64,000 nt of DNA from Pseudomonas sp. BMS12 (GTDB taxonomy: Bacteria; Pseudomonadota; Gammaproteobacteria; Pseudomonadales; Pseudomonadaceae): positions 1 through 64,000 of the forward strand of contig NZ_LSOF01000002.1 in assembly GCF_001592875.1 (NCBI RefSeq), read 5' to 3'. The notes beneath the pieces are model-generated. The model was not told where the DNA came from. It saw only the letters and a list, made by a program, of their open reading frames with translations, and searched no databases. This document shows, piece after piece, positions 26,734-36,031 of this stretch; position 1 is the first letter of the stretch, and every line of letters starts with the position of its first letter. The position numbers were made by a program, and so were the translations under genes.

Positions 26734-27830
26734 TGCGCGAAATACTGGCGGGCATGCTGCTCCTGGTGATCAGCATGGGCTTCGGCCGCTTCGCCTTCAC
26801 CGGCCTCTACCCGCAGATGGTCAGCGACGGCATCTTCGACCTGCACGCGGGGGCCTGGGTCGCCTCGGCCAACTATGCCGGTTATCTGGCTGGCGCCCTG
26901 CTGCTGACCTGGCGCCACGCCTGGCGCGCAGAAACGCTGTGCCGGGTCGGCCTGTTCGGCAGCCTCGCCTGCCTGTTGGCGATGGCCCTGGTACAGGGTG
27001 TGGGCGCTGCGCTGCTGCTGCGCTTTCTCGCCGGGGTCGCCAGCGCCTTCAGCCTGGTCGGCGCATCGCTCTGGTTGCTGCGCCCGGGGCACTCCGCGCA
27101 GACCGCACCGCTGCTCTACTCGGGCGTAGGCCTGGGCATCGTGCTGTCGGCGCAGCTGCTGGTCGCGGGCCACTCTGGCGGCCTGAGCAGCAGCGGCCAG
27201 TGGCTGCTGCTCGGCGTGGCAGCGCTCCTGCTTAGCTTGCCCGTCTGGCGTGCCTGTGCTCGCCAGGCGCAACCCCGACAGCAGCACAGCGCTCCCGCAG
27301 AACACAGCCAACTGCCGGCCTGGCGCCTGGTATCGCTGTATGGCCTGGCCGGCTTCGGCTACATCATCACCGCCACCTACCTGCCACTGCTGCTCGGCGA
27401 GCACGGCGCGCTGCAGCCGCTGCAGATCTGGGCGGCCTTTGGCCTGGGCGCGGTGTTCTCATGTTTTCTCTGGCATGCCCTGCGCCAACGTCTGGGCACC
27501 TCGCCGTCGCTCATACTCAACCTCGGCCTGCAGGGGCTGGGCGTGATCCTGCCGGCGCTGCACGCCAGCACGGCGAGCTATCTGCTCAGCGCCCTGCTGG
27601 TCGGCGGCACCTTCATGGGCACGGTGACCATCGCCATGGCTGCCGCACGCAGCAGTCCGCGCCTGGCCGCCGGCATGACCGCCAGCTACGGCCTCGGCCA
27701 GATCCTCGGCCCGCTGCTGGCCGCCGCCCTGCAGGCGCATTACCAGAGCTTCTCGCCGGCCCTGCTGGCGGCCGGCGCAACACTCGGGCTGGCCGCCCTG
27801 CTGAGCCTACGACCTAGGTGCAATGGCTGA
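26733..27830 (+). CDS. YbfB/YjiJ family MFS transporter
   Basis: A 365-aa inner-membrane MFS carrier with about 11-12 hydrophobic segments. The start [20 protein letters not shown] and following FAFTGLYPQMVSDG match the YbfB/YjiJ (DUF1228) family, whose substrates are mostly unknown. The ATG overlaps the LysR stop (TGATG). The coupling of regulator and carrier suggests the LysR ligand is the transported compound (inference). Confidence 0.9.
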   Translation: MREILAGMLLLVISMGFGRFAFTGLYPQMVSDGIFDLHAGAWVASANYAGYLAGALLLTWRHAWRAETLCRVGLFGSLACLLAMALVQGVGAALLLRFLAGVASAFSLVGASLWLLRPGHSAQTAPLLYSGVGLGIVLSAQLLVAGHSGGLSSSGQWLLLGVAALLLSLPVWRACARQAQPRQQHSAPAEHSQLPAWRLVSLYGLAGFGYIITATYLPLLLGEHGALQPLQIWAAFGLGAVFSCFLWHALRQRLGTSPSLILNLGLQGLGVILPALHASTASYLLSALLVGGTFMGTVTIAMAAARSSPRLAAGMTASYGLGQILGPLLAAALQAHYQSFSPALLAAGATLGLAALLSLRPRCNG

Positions 27831-27880
27831 GCTGGCTATGCTGATCAATCATCAGTCGTAGCCAATCAGGACACCCGTGC

Positions 27881-29800
27881 ATGTCGATTTCCACTGCAGG
27901 CAAGACCGCCGTGATGCAGAACATCCACGGCACCATGGAGTTCCTGCGCAAGTACCCGCCATTCAACCAGATGGACAGCGCCCGCCTGGCCTTTCTGGTG
28001 GAGCACTGCCAGCTGCGCTTCTACGCCGCCGGTGAGACCATCATCGCGCCGGAAGACGGCCCGGTGCAGTACTTCTACATCGTCAAGCAGGGCCTGGTGG
28101 TGGGCGAGCGCCCGCACAGCGCCAAGGGCGGCAGCGAGACCACGTTTGAGATCGCCAGCGGCGAGTGCTTCCCGCTGGCCGCCCTGCTCGGCGAACGTGC
28201 CACCCGTACCGCGCATCTCGCCGGCGAGGACACCTTCTGCCTGCTGCTGGGCAAGGAGGCCTTCGTCCGCTTGTTCGCCCAGTGCACCGCCTTCCGCGAC
28301 TTCGCCCTGCGCGGCGTGTCCAGCCTGCTCGACCAGGTCAACCAGCAGGTGCAGATGCGCGCGGCAGAGAACCTCGGCGCCCAGTACTCGCTGGACACCA
28401 GCCTGCGCGAGCTGGCCATGCAGCGGCCGGTCGGCTGCCCGCCGGAAACCTCGCTGCGCGACGCCGTGCGGCAGATGCATGAACAGCATGTCGGCAGCAT
28501 CGTCATCGTCGATGAAACACAGCGCCCGCAAGGCATCTTCACCCTGCGCGACCTGCGCCGGGTGGTGGCCGCCGGCGATTCGCTGGAACAGCCGATCAAC
28601 GCGCTGATGACCCAGCATCCATTCCATCTGCCGCCCCAGGCCACGGCCTTCGACGCGGCCCTGGCGATGACCGAACGGCATATCGCCCACGTCTGCCTGG
28701 TGGAGGACGAGCGCCTGGTCGGCGTGGTCTCCGAACGCGACCTGTTCTCCCTGCAGCGGGTCGACCTGGTGCACCTGGCCCGCACCATCCGCCAGGCGCC
28801 GCGCATCGACACCCTGGTGGCGCTGCGCGCCGACATCCGCCTGCTGGTCGAGCGCATGCTGGCCCACGGTGCCAGCTCGACGCAGATCACCCAACTGATC
28901 ACCCTGCTCAACGACCACACCGTGTGCCGGGTGATCGAACTGGTGCTGGAGGAACTGGGCGACCCGGGCGTGCCCTTCACCTGGCTGGTGTTCGGCAGCG
29001 AAGGCCGCCGCGAGCAGACCCTGCACACCGACCAGGACAACGGCATCCTGTTCGAGGCCGACGGCGCCGCCGAGGCCGAACGCATTCGCCAGCTGCTGCT
29101 GCCAAGGGCGCGGCGCATCAACCAGCTGCTCGCCGAGTGCGGCTTCACCCTGTGCCCGGGCAACATCATGGCCGGCAACCCCGAGCTGTGTCTGTCGCGC
29201 CAGGAATGGTCGCGGCGCTTCGCCGCCTTCGTCCGCGAGGCCACGCCGGAGAACCTGCTGGGCTCGAGCATCTACTTCGACCTGCGCGTGGTCTGGGGCC
29301 CCGAACAGGGCTGCGTGCAACTGCGCCAGCAACTGTTCGCCGACATCGCCGGCAACAGCATCTTCCAGCGCATGCTGGCGGCCAACGCCCTGCGCCATCG
29401 CCCGCCGCTGGGGCGTTTCCGCGACTTCGTGGTGGCGCGCAAGGGTGCCGAGAAAGACACCCTCGATCTGAAGAAGGAAGGCCTGACGCCCTTCGTCGAC
29501 GGCGCCCGTTTGCTGGCCCTGGCCCACGGTGTGGACGAGTGCAACACCCAGCGCCGCTTCGCCGAACTGGTGCGTCGCGAGGTGATCGACGCCCAGGACG
29601 GCGCGGCCTACGAGGAGGCCTACCACTTCATCCAGCAGACCCGCCTGGAGCTGCACCAGCAGCAAGCCGCGCAGGGCCTGGCATTCTCCAACCGCCTCGA
29701 CCCGGACAGCCTCAACCACCTCGACCGACGCATCCTGCGCGAGTCCTTCCGCCAGGCCCAGCGCCTGCAATCCAGCCTGGCGTTGAGGTATCCGTTATGA
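27881..29800 (+). CDS. cNMP-binding/CBS/DUF294 nucleotidyltransferase-like signalling protein
   Basis: A 639-aa cytoplasmic protein. Residues about 25-140 form a cyclic-nucleotide-binding-like domain (YFYIVKQGLVVGER; ASGECFPLAALLG). Residues 180-290 hold two CBS domains (IVIVDETQRPQGIFTLRDLR and ERLVGVVSERDLFSLQ). From about 340 there is a DUF294 GlnD-like nucleotidyltransferase domain with GSEGRREQTLHTDQDNG, in which GSxGR and DxD would bind metal, and a C-terminal helical substrate-binding region. Ligands are unknown. ATG 27881 is used, but Met12 (MQNIHGTMEF) is an alternative start. It is followed by a DnaQ-like exonuclease, a frequent pairing in Pseudomonas. Confidence 0.88.
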   Translation: MSISTAGKTAVMQNIHGTMEFLRKYPPFNQMDSARLAFLVEHCQLRFYAAGETIIAPEDGPVQYFYIVKQGLVVGERPHSAKGGSETTFEIASGECFPLAALLGERATRTAHLAGEDTFCLLLGKEAFVRLFAQCTAFRDFALRGVSSLLDQVNQQVQMRAAENLGAQYSLDTSLRELAMQRPVGCPPETSLRDAVRQMHEQHVGSIVIVDETQRPQGIFTLRDLRRVVAAGDSLEQPINALMTQHPFHLPPQATAFDAALAMTERHIAHVCLVEDERLVGVVSERDLFSLQRVDLVHLARTIRQAPRIDTLVALRADIRLLVERMLAHGASSTQITQLITLLNDHTVCRVIELVLEELGDPGVPFTWLVFGSEGRREQTLHTDQDNGILFEADGAAEAERIRQLLLPRARRINQLLAECGFTLCPGNIMAGNPELCLSRQEWSRRFAAFVREATPENLLGSSIYFDLRVVWGPEQGCVQLRQQLFADIAGNSIFQRMLAANALRHRPPLGRFRDFVVARKGAEKDTLDLKKEGLTPFVDGARLLALAHGVDECNTQRRFAELVRREVIDAQDGAAYEEAYHFIQQTRLELHQQQAAQGLAFSNRLDPDSLNHLDRRILRESFRQAQRLQSSLALRYPL

Positions 29801-29826
29801 GCTTCCCCGCAGTTTTCAGACGCACG

Positions 29827-29923
29827 CTGGGAGCGGCTTTAGCCGCGATAAGACCAGACACCGCTACCGCGACCATTACCCCAATCACGGCTAAAGCGGG
29901 GTGCCGCCAAACCGCTCCCACGA
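29827..29923. repeat. REP pair, right half bulged
   Basis: CTGGGAGCGGCTTTAGCCGCGATAAG is followed by an inverted copy ATCACGGCTAAAGC-GGGGTGCCGCCAAA-CCGCTCCCACG (split here at the insertion). The insertion resembles those in the REPs at 1.7 and 36.1 kb. Confidence 0.8.
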
Positions 29924-29960
29924 TGGAACGCACCTACACCTTTGCTCTGGTAGCCCGCCG

Positions 29961-30650
29961 ATGAAACGCGTCCTCGACTGGCTCAGACCCGGCAACGACC
30001 CGCGCTGCAGCGAGCTGCCGGCGCCGCGCGCGCTGGATGATCGGCCACTGGTCGAGCAACGCCTGGTGGTGGTCGACCTGGAAACCAGCGGCCTCAACCT
30101 GCAGCGCGACCATCTGCTGGCCATCGGTGCGGTGGTGATCGAGCACGGCGCCATCGACTTCGCCCAGCAGTTCGAATGCACCCTGTGCCAGCCCGACCAC
30201 AAGGCCAGCGCCAGTACCCTGATCCACGGCATCGCGCCCAGTGCCATCGCCGCCGGCAGCGAGCCGACCGAGGCCCTACTGGCCTTCATGGATTTCGTCG
30301 GCGATAGCCCGATGCTCGCCTTCCATGCGCCCTTCGACCAGCACATGCTGCAACGGGCGCTGAAGCAGCAACTGGGCTATCGCCTGCAGCATCCCTTCCT
30401 CGACGTCGCCGATCTGGCGCCCCTGCTGTGCCCCGAGGGGCCTCAGCGCCGCGCCGGCCTGGACGACTGGCTGAACCATTTCAAGCTGCAGGCTGCCGAA
30501 CGCCACAACGCCAGCGCCGATGCCCTGGCCACCGCCGAACTGGCGCTGATCCTGTTCAGCAAGGCGCGCCGCCAGGGTCTCGACAGCCTGGCCGAACTGC
30601 AGCGCCGCGCGCAGTCCTGGCGCCGCCGGCAGACCGCTCCGTCGCTGTGA
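29961..30650 (+). CDS. DEDDh 3'-5' exonuclease (DnaQ-like)
   Basis: A 229-aa protein with an exonuclease domain. Metal-ligand motifs are VVDLETSGLN (Exo I, D-x-E), HAPFDQHML (Exo II) and RHNASADALAT (Exo III, H-x-x-x-x-D), so the nuclease core is complete. It resembles the epsilon proofreading subunit but lacks the extended epsilon C-terminus. ATG 29961 is the sensible start (MKRVLDWLRPGND); the upstream frame runs through the REP pair. The preceding CBS-DUF294 gene is probably co-transcribed across the REP. Confidence 0.92.
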   Translation: MKRVLDWLRPGNDPRCSELPAPRALDDRPLVEQRLVVVDLETSGLNLQRDHLLAIGAVVIEHGAIDFAQQFECTLCQPDHKASASTLIHGIAPSAIAAGSEPTEALLAFMDFVGDSPMLAFHAPFDQHMLQRALKQQLGYRLQHPFLDVADLAPLLCPEGPQRRAGLDDWLNHFKLQAAERHNASADALATAELALILFSKARRQGLDSLAELQRRAQSWRRRQTAPSL

Positions 30651-30751
30651 ACAAAGCCGGCGCGATAACCGCACAGCAATGACACCCTGGCGGCTGGCCA
30701 GCCACCATGCGAGGCCCTAGAGTCACGCTTAGCCCCGCACCAAGGACCACA

Positions 30752-32176
30752 ATGCCCAGCACACTCCCGCTCTCCGCCCGCACGGCACGCCTGCTGCCGT
30801 GGATAGTGGCGATTGCCTTCTTCATGCAGACGCTGGACGGCACCATCCTCAACACCGCGCTGCCGGCCATGGCCAGCAACCTGCACGAGGACCCGCTGCG
30901 CATGCAGTCGGTGGTCATCGCCTACATGCTCACCGTGGCCATCCTGATTCCCGCCTCCGGCTGGCTGGCGGACCGTTTCGGTACACGCCGCCTGTTCTTC
31001 GGTGCCATCCTGCTGTTCAGCCTCGGTTCGCTGTGCTGCGCGCTATCCGCCAACCTGACCCAGCTGGTCATGGCCCGCGTGCTGCAAGGTCTCGGTGGGG
31101 CACTGATGCTGCCGGTGGGGCGCCTGGTGGTGCTGCGTGCCTATCCGCGCAGTGACCTGGTGCGAATCATGGGTTTCGTCACCATTCCCGGTCTGCTCGG
31201 CCCGCTGATCGGCCCGACCCTGGGTGGCTGGCTGGTGGAGTACGCCTCCTGGCACTGGATCTTTCTGATCAACCTGCCGGTCGGCCTGCTCGGCTGCATC
31301 GCCGCGCTGAAGCTGATGCCGGACCTACGCGGCCCCGAGCGCAGCCGCTTCGATACGCCCGGCTTCCTGCTGTTCGGCGCCGCCATGGTGCTGATCACCA
31401 TCGCCCTGGAAGGTTTGGGCGAGCTGCACCTGCCGCACCTGCGGGTGATGCTCCTGTTGTTCGCCGGCCTGGCCTGCCTGGCCGCCTACTGGCTGCGCGC
31501 CGGGCATATCGAGCAACCGCTGTTCGCTCCCAGCCTGTTCCGCACCCGCACCTTCGCCGTTGGTATCCTCGGCAACCTGTTCTCGCGCCTGGGCAGTGGC
31601 GCCCTGCCGTTCCTGGTGCCGCTGCTGCTGCAGGTGGCGCTGGGCTACTCGCCAGCCCAGGCCGGCATGAGCATGATTCCCCTGGCCCTGACGGCGATGC
31701 TGGCCAAGTCCCTGGCCAAGCCGCTGATCGAGCACTTCGGCTACCGCATTGTGCTGACCGGCAACACCCTGGCCCTGGGTCTCGGCCTGGCCAGCCTGGC
31801 GCTGGTCGATGCGGACTATCCGTACTGGCTGCTGGTGGTACAGCTGGCCCTGCTCGGCGGCATCAACTCGCTGCAGTTCACGGCGATGAACACCGTGACC
31901 CTGATCGACCTCGACGACCATAGCGCCAGCAGCGGCAACAGCCTGCTCTCGGTGGTGGCCCAACTCTCCCTGAGCCTGGGGGTGGCCTGCGCGGCGGCGT
32001 TGCTGGGCGGCTTCAGCGCAAGCATCGGCCAGGAGGTCGATAGCGTGCTCGGCGCCTTCCAGGCCACCTTCCTCTGCGTCGGCGTGCTGACCATGCTGGC
32101 GGCGGCCATCTTCCTCCAACTGGCCAGCGTCGATGGCCGCCGCGCGCGCATCCTGGCCAGCCGCCCCGAAGACTGA
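30752..32176 (+). CDS. DHA2-type MFS drug exporter (MdtD-like)
   Basis: A 474-aa inner-membrane antiporter with about 14 hydrophobic segments. The start ATG 30752 is followed by the motif FFMQTLDGTILNTALPAMA (DHA2 motif D1) and then WLADRFGTRRLFF (motif A) and VLQGLGGALMLPVGRLVV (motif B). This pattern is close to MdtD of E. coli. No mdtABC or two-component genes are adjacent, so it is a stand-alone exporter of unknown substrate. CAAGGA lies before the chosen start. Confidence 0.91.
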   Translation: MPSTLPLSARTARLLPWIVAIAFFMQTLDGTILNTALPAMASNLHEDPLRMQSVVIAYMLTVAILIPASGWLADRFGTRRLFFGAILLFSLGSLCCALSANLTQLVMARVLQGLGGALMLPVGRLVVLRAYPRSDLVRIMGFVTIPGLLGPLIGPTLGGWLVEYASWHWIFLINLPVGLLGCIAALKLMPDLRGPERSRFDTPGFLLFGAAMVLITIALEGLGELHLPHLRVMLLLFAGLACLAAYWLRAGHIEQPLFAPSLFRTRTFAVGILGNLFSRLGSGALPFLVPLLLQVALGYSPAQAGMSMIPLALTAMLAKSLAKPLIEHFGYRIVLTGNTLALGLGLASLALVDADYPYWLLVVQLALLGGINSLQFTAMNTVTLIDLDDHSASSGNSLLSVVAQLSLSLGVACAAALLGGFSASIGQEVDSVLGAFQATFLCVGVLTMLAAAIFLQLASVDGRRARILASRPED

Positions 32177-32334
32177 GCACCGTTAAAAACAGGCACTGAA
32201 GCGCCGAATGGTACTGGCGCCAGCACGCATCCGGCCTAGCGTTAGATCAGGCAGAGGCCGGATGCACAGGAGTGCGCCGTCCCTTTCTCCCGCGTTGTTC
32301 TGCCCCATCGCCGCCACGCCACGGGAGAACAGCC

Positions 32335-33312
32335 ATGCTCTTCATCACCAATCGCTTCCCCACGGCCTCGATCCAGACGGTCGCCGGCCGCCCCTTCGAG
32401 TTCGACCTGAGCAACAACGCCCCCAGCCACTCGGTGTACTTCTGCGAGCGCAAGAGCAAGAAGAAGCTGATCGAAGTGGGCAGCCAGGCCTTCCTTGACC
32501 GCCTGCAGAAGGCTCCGCGCCGCCAGGTGCTGCTGTATATCCACGGTTTCTCCAACCTGCCGGACGACATCTTCGCCGGAGCGCAGGAGTTCCAGGACCT
32601 GTGCGACCTGAAAGATCCCAAGGAGGTGCTGGTGGTGCCGGTGATCTGGCCCTGCGACAACGACTTCGGCATCGTCAAGGACTACTGGGACGACCAGAAG
32701 TCCGCCGACTACAGCGCCATCTCCCTGGCCCGTGCCCTCAGTCTGTTCCTCAAATGGCGCGACCAGCGCGAAGAGGCCGGGGAGGACAGCTGCCTCAAGC
32801 GCATCAACGTACTGGCCCATTCCATGGGCAACCGGGTACTGCGCGAAACCCTCTGCGAGTGGGATCGCTACGACCTGGCCAACGGCGTGCCCATGCTGTT
32901 TCGCAACACCTTCCTGGTCGCCGCGGACATCGAGAACGAAAGCATCCACCGCGGCCAGCGCGGCGAGCTGATCTCCCACGCCTCGCGCAACGTGGTGGTC
33001 TACTACGCCTCCGACGACCTGGCCCTGCGCGGCAGCAAGGCTGCCAACCTGAAAAACCGCATCGCCTCGCGCCGCCTCGGCCACAGCGGCCCGGAAAACA
33101 TGGAGCTGGCGCCGCACAACCTGTACGCGGTGGATTGCGACGACGTGAACACCCGCTACGACATGCCCAAGGGCCACTCCTACTTCCGCAGTGACGACAA
33201 GGGCCGCCCCGGCGTGGTGTTCGAGCACCTGTTCGAGTGCCTGCGCAATGGCCGGGTATTCCCCCAGGACGAGGCCAAGCGCTCGACCATATTGCGCGAC
33301 CTCTCGCCCTGA
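32335..33312 (+). CDS. DUF900-type alpha/beta hydrolase
   Basis: A 325-aa alpha/beta-hydrolase-fold protein. Residues 60-70 read LLYIHGFSN (oxyanion loop) and the nucleophile elbow is NVLAHSMGNRVL, giving A-H-S-M-G instead of the commoner GHSMG. The His of the triad may be in PKGHSYF near residue 280. No signal peptide is visible, so it is probably cytoplasmic; the substrate is unknown. GGGAGAACAGCC precedes ATG 32335. A lipoprotein gene follows after 85 bases. Confidence 0.85.
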   Translation: MLFITNRFPTASIQTVAGRPFEFDLSNNAPSHSVYFCERKSKKKLIEVGSQAFLDRLQKAPRRQVLLYIHGFSNLPDDIFAGAQEFQDLCDLKDPKEVLVVPVIWPCDNDFGIVKDYWDDQKSADYSAISLARALSLFLKWRDQREEAGEDSCLKRINVLAHSMGNRVLRETLCEWDRYDLANGVPMLFRNTFLVAADIENESIHRGQRGELISHASRNVVVYYASDDLALRGSKAANLKNRIASRRLGHSGPENMELAPHNLYAVDCDDVNTRYDMPKGHSYFRSDDKGRPGVVFEHLFECLRNGRVFPQDEAKRSTILRDLSP

Positions 33313-33397
33313 GCCGGGTTGCCCCAATCCGGGCTGCCGGCTAGTGTGCCGACAGGGGCGCCGCGACGGCGCACCACGCCGCCGTCAAGGAGACTTC

Positions 33398-33970
33398 ATG
33401 CGCCCATTGCTCAGCGCCGCCCTGCTACTCGCTACCACCCTCGCCGGCTGCGCCGGCCAAGTGCAGACCAATGCCAGCTCCGGCGAGCTGGAACTGTCCA
33501 AACAGGCCCGCCGCCATCTGCTGGTGCATATCGATGGCAGCCCCTCGGCCAAGGCCGACCCGCGCTGGCAGGAGATGGAGTCGGCCATGCGCTCGCACCT
33601 GGATCGCCAGGTGTTCAATGCGCTGTATCAGGTGACCTTCGTCGGCGAGCGCCGCAGCATCGCCCAACAGCCAGGCTTGATGGTCGAGGTGCAGATCAGC
33701 GACTTCAACTACCAGGAACAGCTGCCACGCTACTTCCTCGGCCCGGCCACCAGCGAAGCCTGGGTCGGTACCCAGGTGAGCTTGTATGACCTGCAGAGTG
33801 GGCGCCAGCTCGGCAGCCGCAGCTACCGCAGTTCGTCCTCTGGCTGGGGTGGCGTGTTCTCGGCCATGAGCGAAAAGCAGATCCAGGCCATGAGCAAGCG
33901 CATCGTCCAGGACATCCGCCAGGCCGAGGAAGCGCCCCTGCTGGGCAAGGCCGTAGTCATGGCGGACTGA
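33398..33970 (+). CDS. DUF4410-like lipoprotein
   Basis: A 190-aa predicted lipoprotein: MRPLLSAALLLATTLAGC ends in a good lipobox (L-A-G-C, Cys18). The mature part has FNALYQVTFVGERR, MVEVQISDFNYQEQ, a Gly/Ser-rich turn and a C-terminal helix (MSKRIVQDIRQ), fitting the DUF4410 fold. Asn is absent next to the acylated Cys and Ala is at +2, suggesting outer-membrane localisation. AAGGAGACTTC is the ribosome site. Function unknown; it may be co-transcribed with the upstream hydrolase. Confidence 0.82.
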   Translation: MRPLLSAALLLATTLAGCAGQVQTNASSGELELSKQARRHLLVHIDGSPSAKADPRWQEMESAMRSHLDRQVFNALYQVTFVGERRSIAQQPGLMVEVQISDFNYQEQLPRYFLGPATSEAWVGTQVSLYDLQSGRQLGSRSYRSSSSGWGGVFSAMSEKQIQAMSKRIVQDIRQAEEAPLLGKAVVMAD

Positions 33971-34014
33971 GACTCCCCCCTCAGGGCGGCGCAGCAGTCC
34001 TCCACGCGGACGAC

Positions 34015-34848
34015 TCAGTCCCGCAACGGCACCCAGACCTCCACATGGCCGGTGCCGGCCATGGGGTCGAAATCGCCGCTGTAGCGCTCGAACTCCGGCG
34101 CATCCGCCGCCTGCAGGCCGGACGCCGGCAGCCAGCGCTGAAAGATCGCGACGAAGGTCTCGTGGATGCTGGAGATATGCCCGCCGTGGCGGAACACCGC
34201 GTAGCGCCGCGCCGGCAGGCGCTGCAGGCGGAAGCCCGCTGGCAGTTCGGCGCCGCGGCTCACCCGCACCCCGGCGATGTACTCGAAGCTGCCGTCCTCG
34301 TCCGGATTGCAGCACAGGCCGAAGGTCTCCCAGCCCTGCTGCCCCGGCACCTTGCCGATATAGGGCACGAAGCGCTGCCATAGCGCGCTGATACCCTGCG
34401 ACTTGTCCGCGCTGAAACGCTCGCCAAGGCCGGCGATCAGCAGTTCCTCGCCCTGTTCGAAGCGCGGTTCGGCGAGTGGGTAGGTGGTGGTCGGTTGCAT
34501 GCGCATGGCCTCCCTCAGATCGATGCCATCCAGTTGGCCGCTCGCCCGCAGGGCCTCCGGCGTGATGCCGAACTGCTCGCGAAACGCACGGGTGAATGCC
34601 TCGTGGGAGCCATAGCCCGCCGCCAGTGCCAGGCCGAGAATATCCTGCGCGCCATCGACCAGGCTGTATGCCGCCCGGCTCAGGCGCCGCGCCCTGGCAT
34701 AGCGCATCACCGGCCAGCCGGTGGCGAGCACGAAGGCCCGCGCTAGACCAAAGCGCGACATGCCACAGGCCTCGGCGATGGTCTGCAGGTCGAAGCGGCC
34801 ATCGAGATCACGCTCGATCAGCCAGAGGGCCTTGCCGATGGGGTCCAT
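34015..34848 (-). CDS. AraC family regulator with GyrI-like effector domain
   Basis: A 277-aa protein with two AraC-type HTHs in the first 110 residues (LQTIAEACGMSRFGLARAF; LALAAGYGSHEAFTRAFREQ) and a C-terminal GyrI-like/SOUL-type small-molecule-binding domain from about residue 115, ending GHVEVWVPL. The layout resembles Rob/SoxS-like effector-binding regulators of drug responses. A hairpin CGTTCTT-N-AAGAACG (34906-34934) lies about 60 bases upstream of the start and may be its operator. Target genes are not evident. Confidence 0.9.
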   Translation of the reverse strand: MDPIGKALWLIERDLDGRFDLQTIAEACGMSRFGLARAFVLATGWPVMRYARARRLSRAAYSLVDGAQDILGLALAAGYGSHEAFTRAFREQFGITPEALRASGQLDGIDLREAMRMQPTTTYPLAEPRFEQGEELLIAGLGERFSADKSQGISALWQRFVPYIGKVPGQQGWETFGLCCNPDEDGSFEYIAGVRVSRGAELPAGFRLQRLPARRYAVFRHGGHISSIHETFVAIFQRWLPASGLQAADAPEFERYSGDFDPMAGTGHVEVWVPLRD

Positions 34849-35226
34849 GTCCGCTCCTCACGAATGCCGCCGCAGTATCGGCCCGCAGTATGCCCGCCGC
34901 TTGATCGTTCTTGCGCCGCCGGGGCGAAAGAACGCACTCGCATGCGCGTGCGGGCCCGGCAAAGTAGCCTGCCCCGCGGGTTGCCGGCGGAACAGGGGGT
35001 GTTTGCGTAGCCCGGGCGGCACTCTGCCCAGGTCGCGAAAGATGCGTGCTCCAAGGCCTTTTCGCAGCCGCAGCGCAGTACCGCCCAACCGCGCCCACTG
35101 CCGCAGAGGTGCTTCGGGAAAAGAGCCAAAAAAAGCCCGCCGGGGTGGGCGGGCAAGGGGAATAAACAGGCAGCCGGGGCTGCCAAATGCGCCGCAGTCG
35201 GCGCAGGAGCATCGGGGGCAGGAGGG
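34849..35226. other. Intergenic region with hairpin and terminator, no gene seen
   Basis: About 380 bases between the AraC-family start and a small minus-strand gene. Apart from the CGTTCTT/AAGAACG inverted repeat at 34906-34934 and the terminator at 35121-35154, I see no coding signal; the open frames have no domain features or ribosome sites. Confidence 0.55.
35121..35154 (-). terminator. Rho-independent terminator of the small gene at 35227
   Basis: GCCCGCC (35135-35141) pairs with GGCGGGC (35148-35154). On the minus strand the hairpin is followed by seven T residues (A-run 35128-35134 on the plus strand). Confidence 0.85.
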
Positions 35227-35409
35227 TCAGAGCAGGCGCAGGTGGCGCTGGAAAAAGCGCTTGGCATCCTCGGCCAGGTCGGGGGCGACGAAGGGCCCGG
35301 AGCGCGCCACGCCGTCGACCAGCACATACCAGCAGACCAGGTGGCCACTGCTGCGCAGCGCCTCCGGGACGGCGCTGCCGATCATGGACATGATGTCGAT
35401 ACGGGGCAT
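35227..35409 (-). CDS. Small conserved hypothetical protein (60 aa)
   Basis: A 60-aa protein starting MPRIDIMSMIGSAVPEALRS, continuing with a hydrophobic strand (HLVCWYVLVDG) and a C-terminal helix ending RHLRLL. It has a well-placed ribosome site (AGGAGATCACTCAG before ATG) and its own terminator, which support a real gene. I recognise no domain and assign no function. The truncated globin gene lies about 100 bases upstream on the same strand. Confidence 0.72.
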   Translation of the reverse strand: MPRIDIMSMIGSAVPEALRSSGHLVCWYVLVDGVARSGPFVAPDLAEDAKRFFQRHLRLL

Positions 35410-35511
35410 CTGAGTGATCTCCTGTGAACGTGGAGCCACTCTAGGCTGCGGCAGGTTCGAGCGGAAATCGCTGCTTTCGATAGTGTCTATGCGTGCGGCC
35501 GATAACAGCCG

Positions 35512-35928
35512 CTAGTGTCCATGCCGCGCACTGCTGGCCTGGACGATGCGCTGCGCCGGTACGCGCAGCTGGGTCAGCAGGTAAGCCGCGAAATCCGGCG
35601 CATAGGGCTGCTCGGCGATGGCCTGCTCCATGCACAGCAGCCAGGCCTCGGCCTGAGCCGGGCCGATCGGCCACTGCGCGTGAAAGCTGGGGATGCCGAT
35701 GGAGCCGTACCTCTCGGCGAACAGCCGTGGGCCACCGAGCCAGCCACTGAGAAAGCACGCCAGTTTGTCGCGGGCCGAGTCCAGGCTCGCCGGATGCAGG
35801 GCACGCACCTCCGCGGCCTCGGGCAGCTCGTCCATATAGCGATAGAAGGCGTCCACCAGCCGGCGCAAGCCATCGATGCCGCCTGCGGCGCGATAGGAGG
35901 CGTCACCGACGCCGTACTGCTCGCTCAT
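35512..35928 (-). CDS. Group II truncated hemoglobin
   Basis: A 138-aa truncated globin of the trHbO type. It starts MSEQYGVGDASYRAAGGIDG, has helix B/C residues FYRYMDELPEAAEVRALHP, the LFAERYG segment and the proximal-His region PSFHAQWPIG followed by AEAWLLCMEQA containing the group-II Trp(G8). Such proteins bind O2/NO and are tied to oxidative and nitrosative stress protection. No haem-independent features are seen. It is monocistronic in appearance, flanked downstream by a small hypothetical gene and upstream by REP elements. Confidence 0.93.
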   Translation of the reverse strand: MSEQYGVGDASYRAAGGIDGLRRLVDAFYRYMDELPEAAEVRALHPASLDSARDKLACFLSGWLGGPRLFAERYGSIGIPSFHAQWPIGPAQAEAWLLCMEQAIAEQPYAPDFAAYLLTQLRVPAQRIVQASSARHGH

Positions 35929-36031
35929 GTTGTGCCCCTCGGTAAAACCGGGATTCTAACCCCGCCGAGAGTTGCTCAGCCTCCGCCTTCGCCTCGGTAG
36001 CGGAGCCAAGGGCCGCTCCGTGCTGCCTGAG

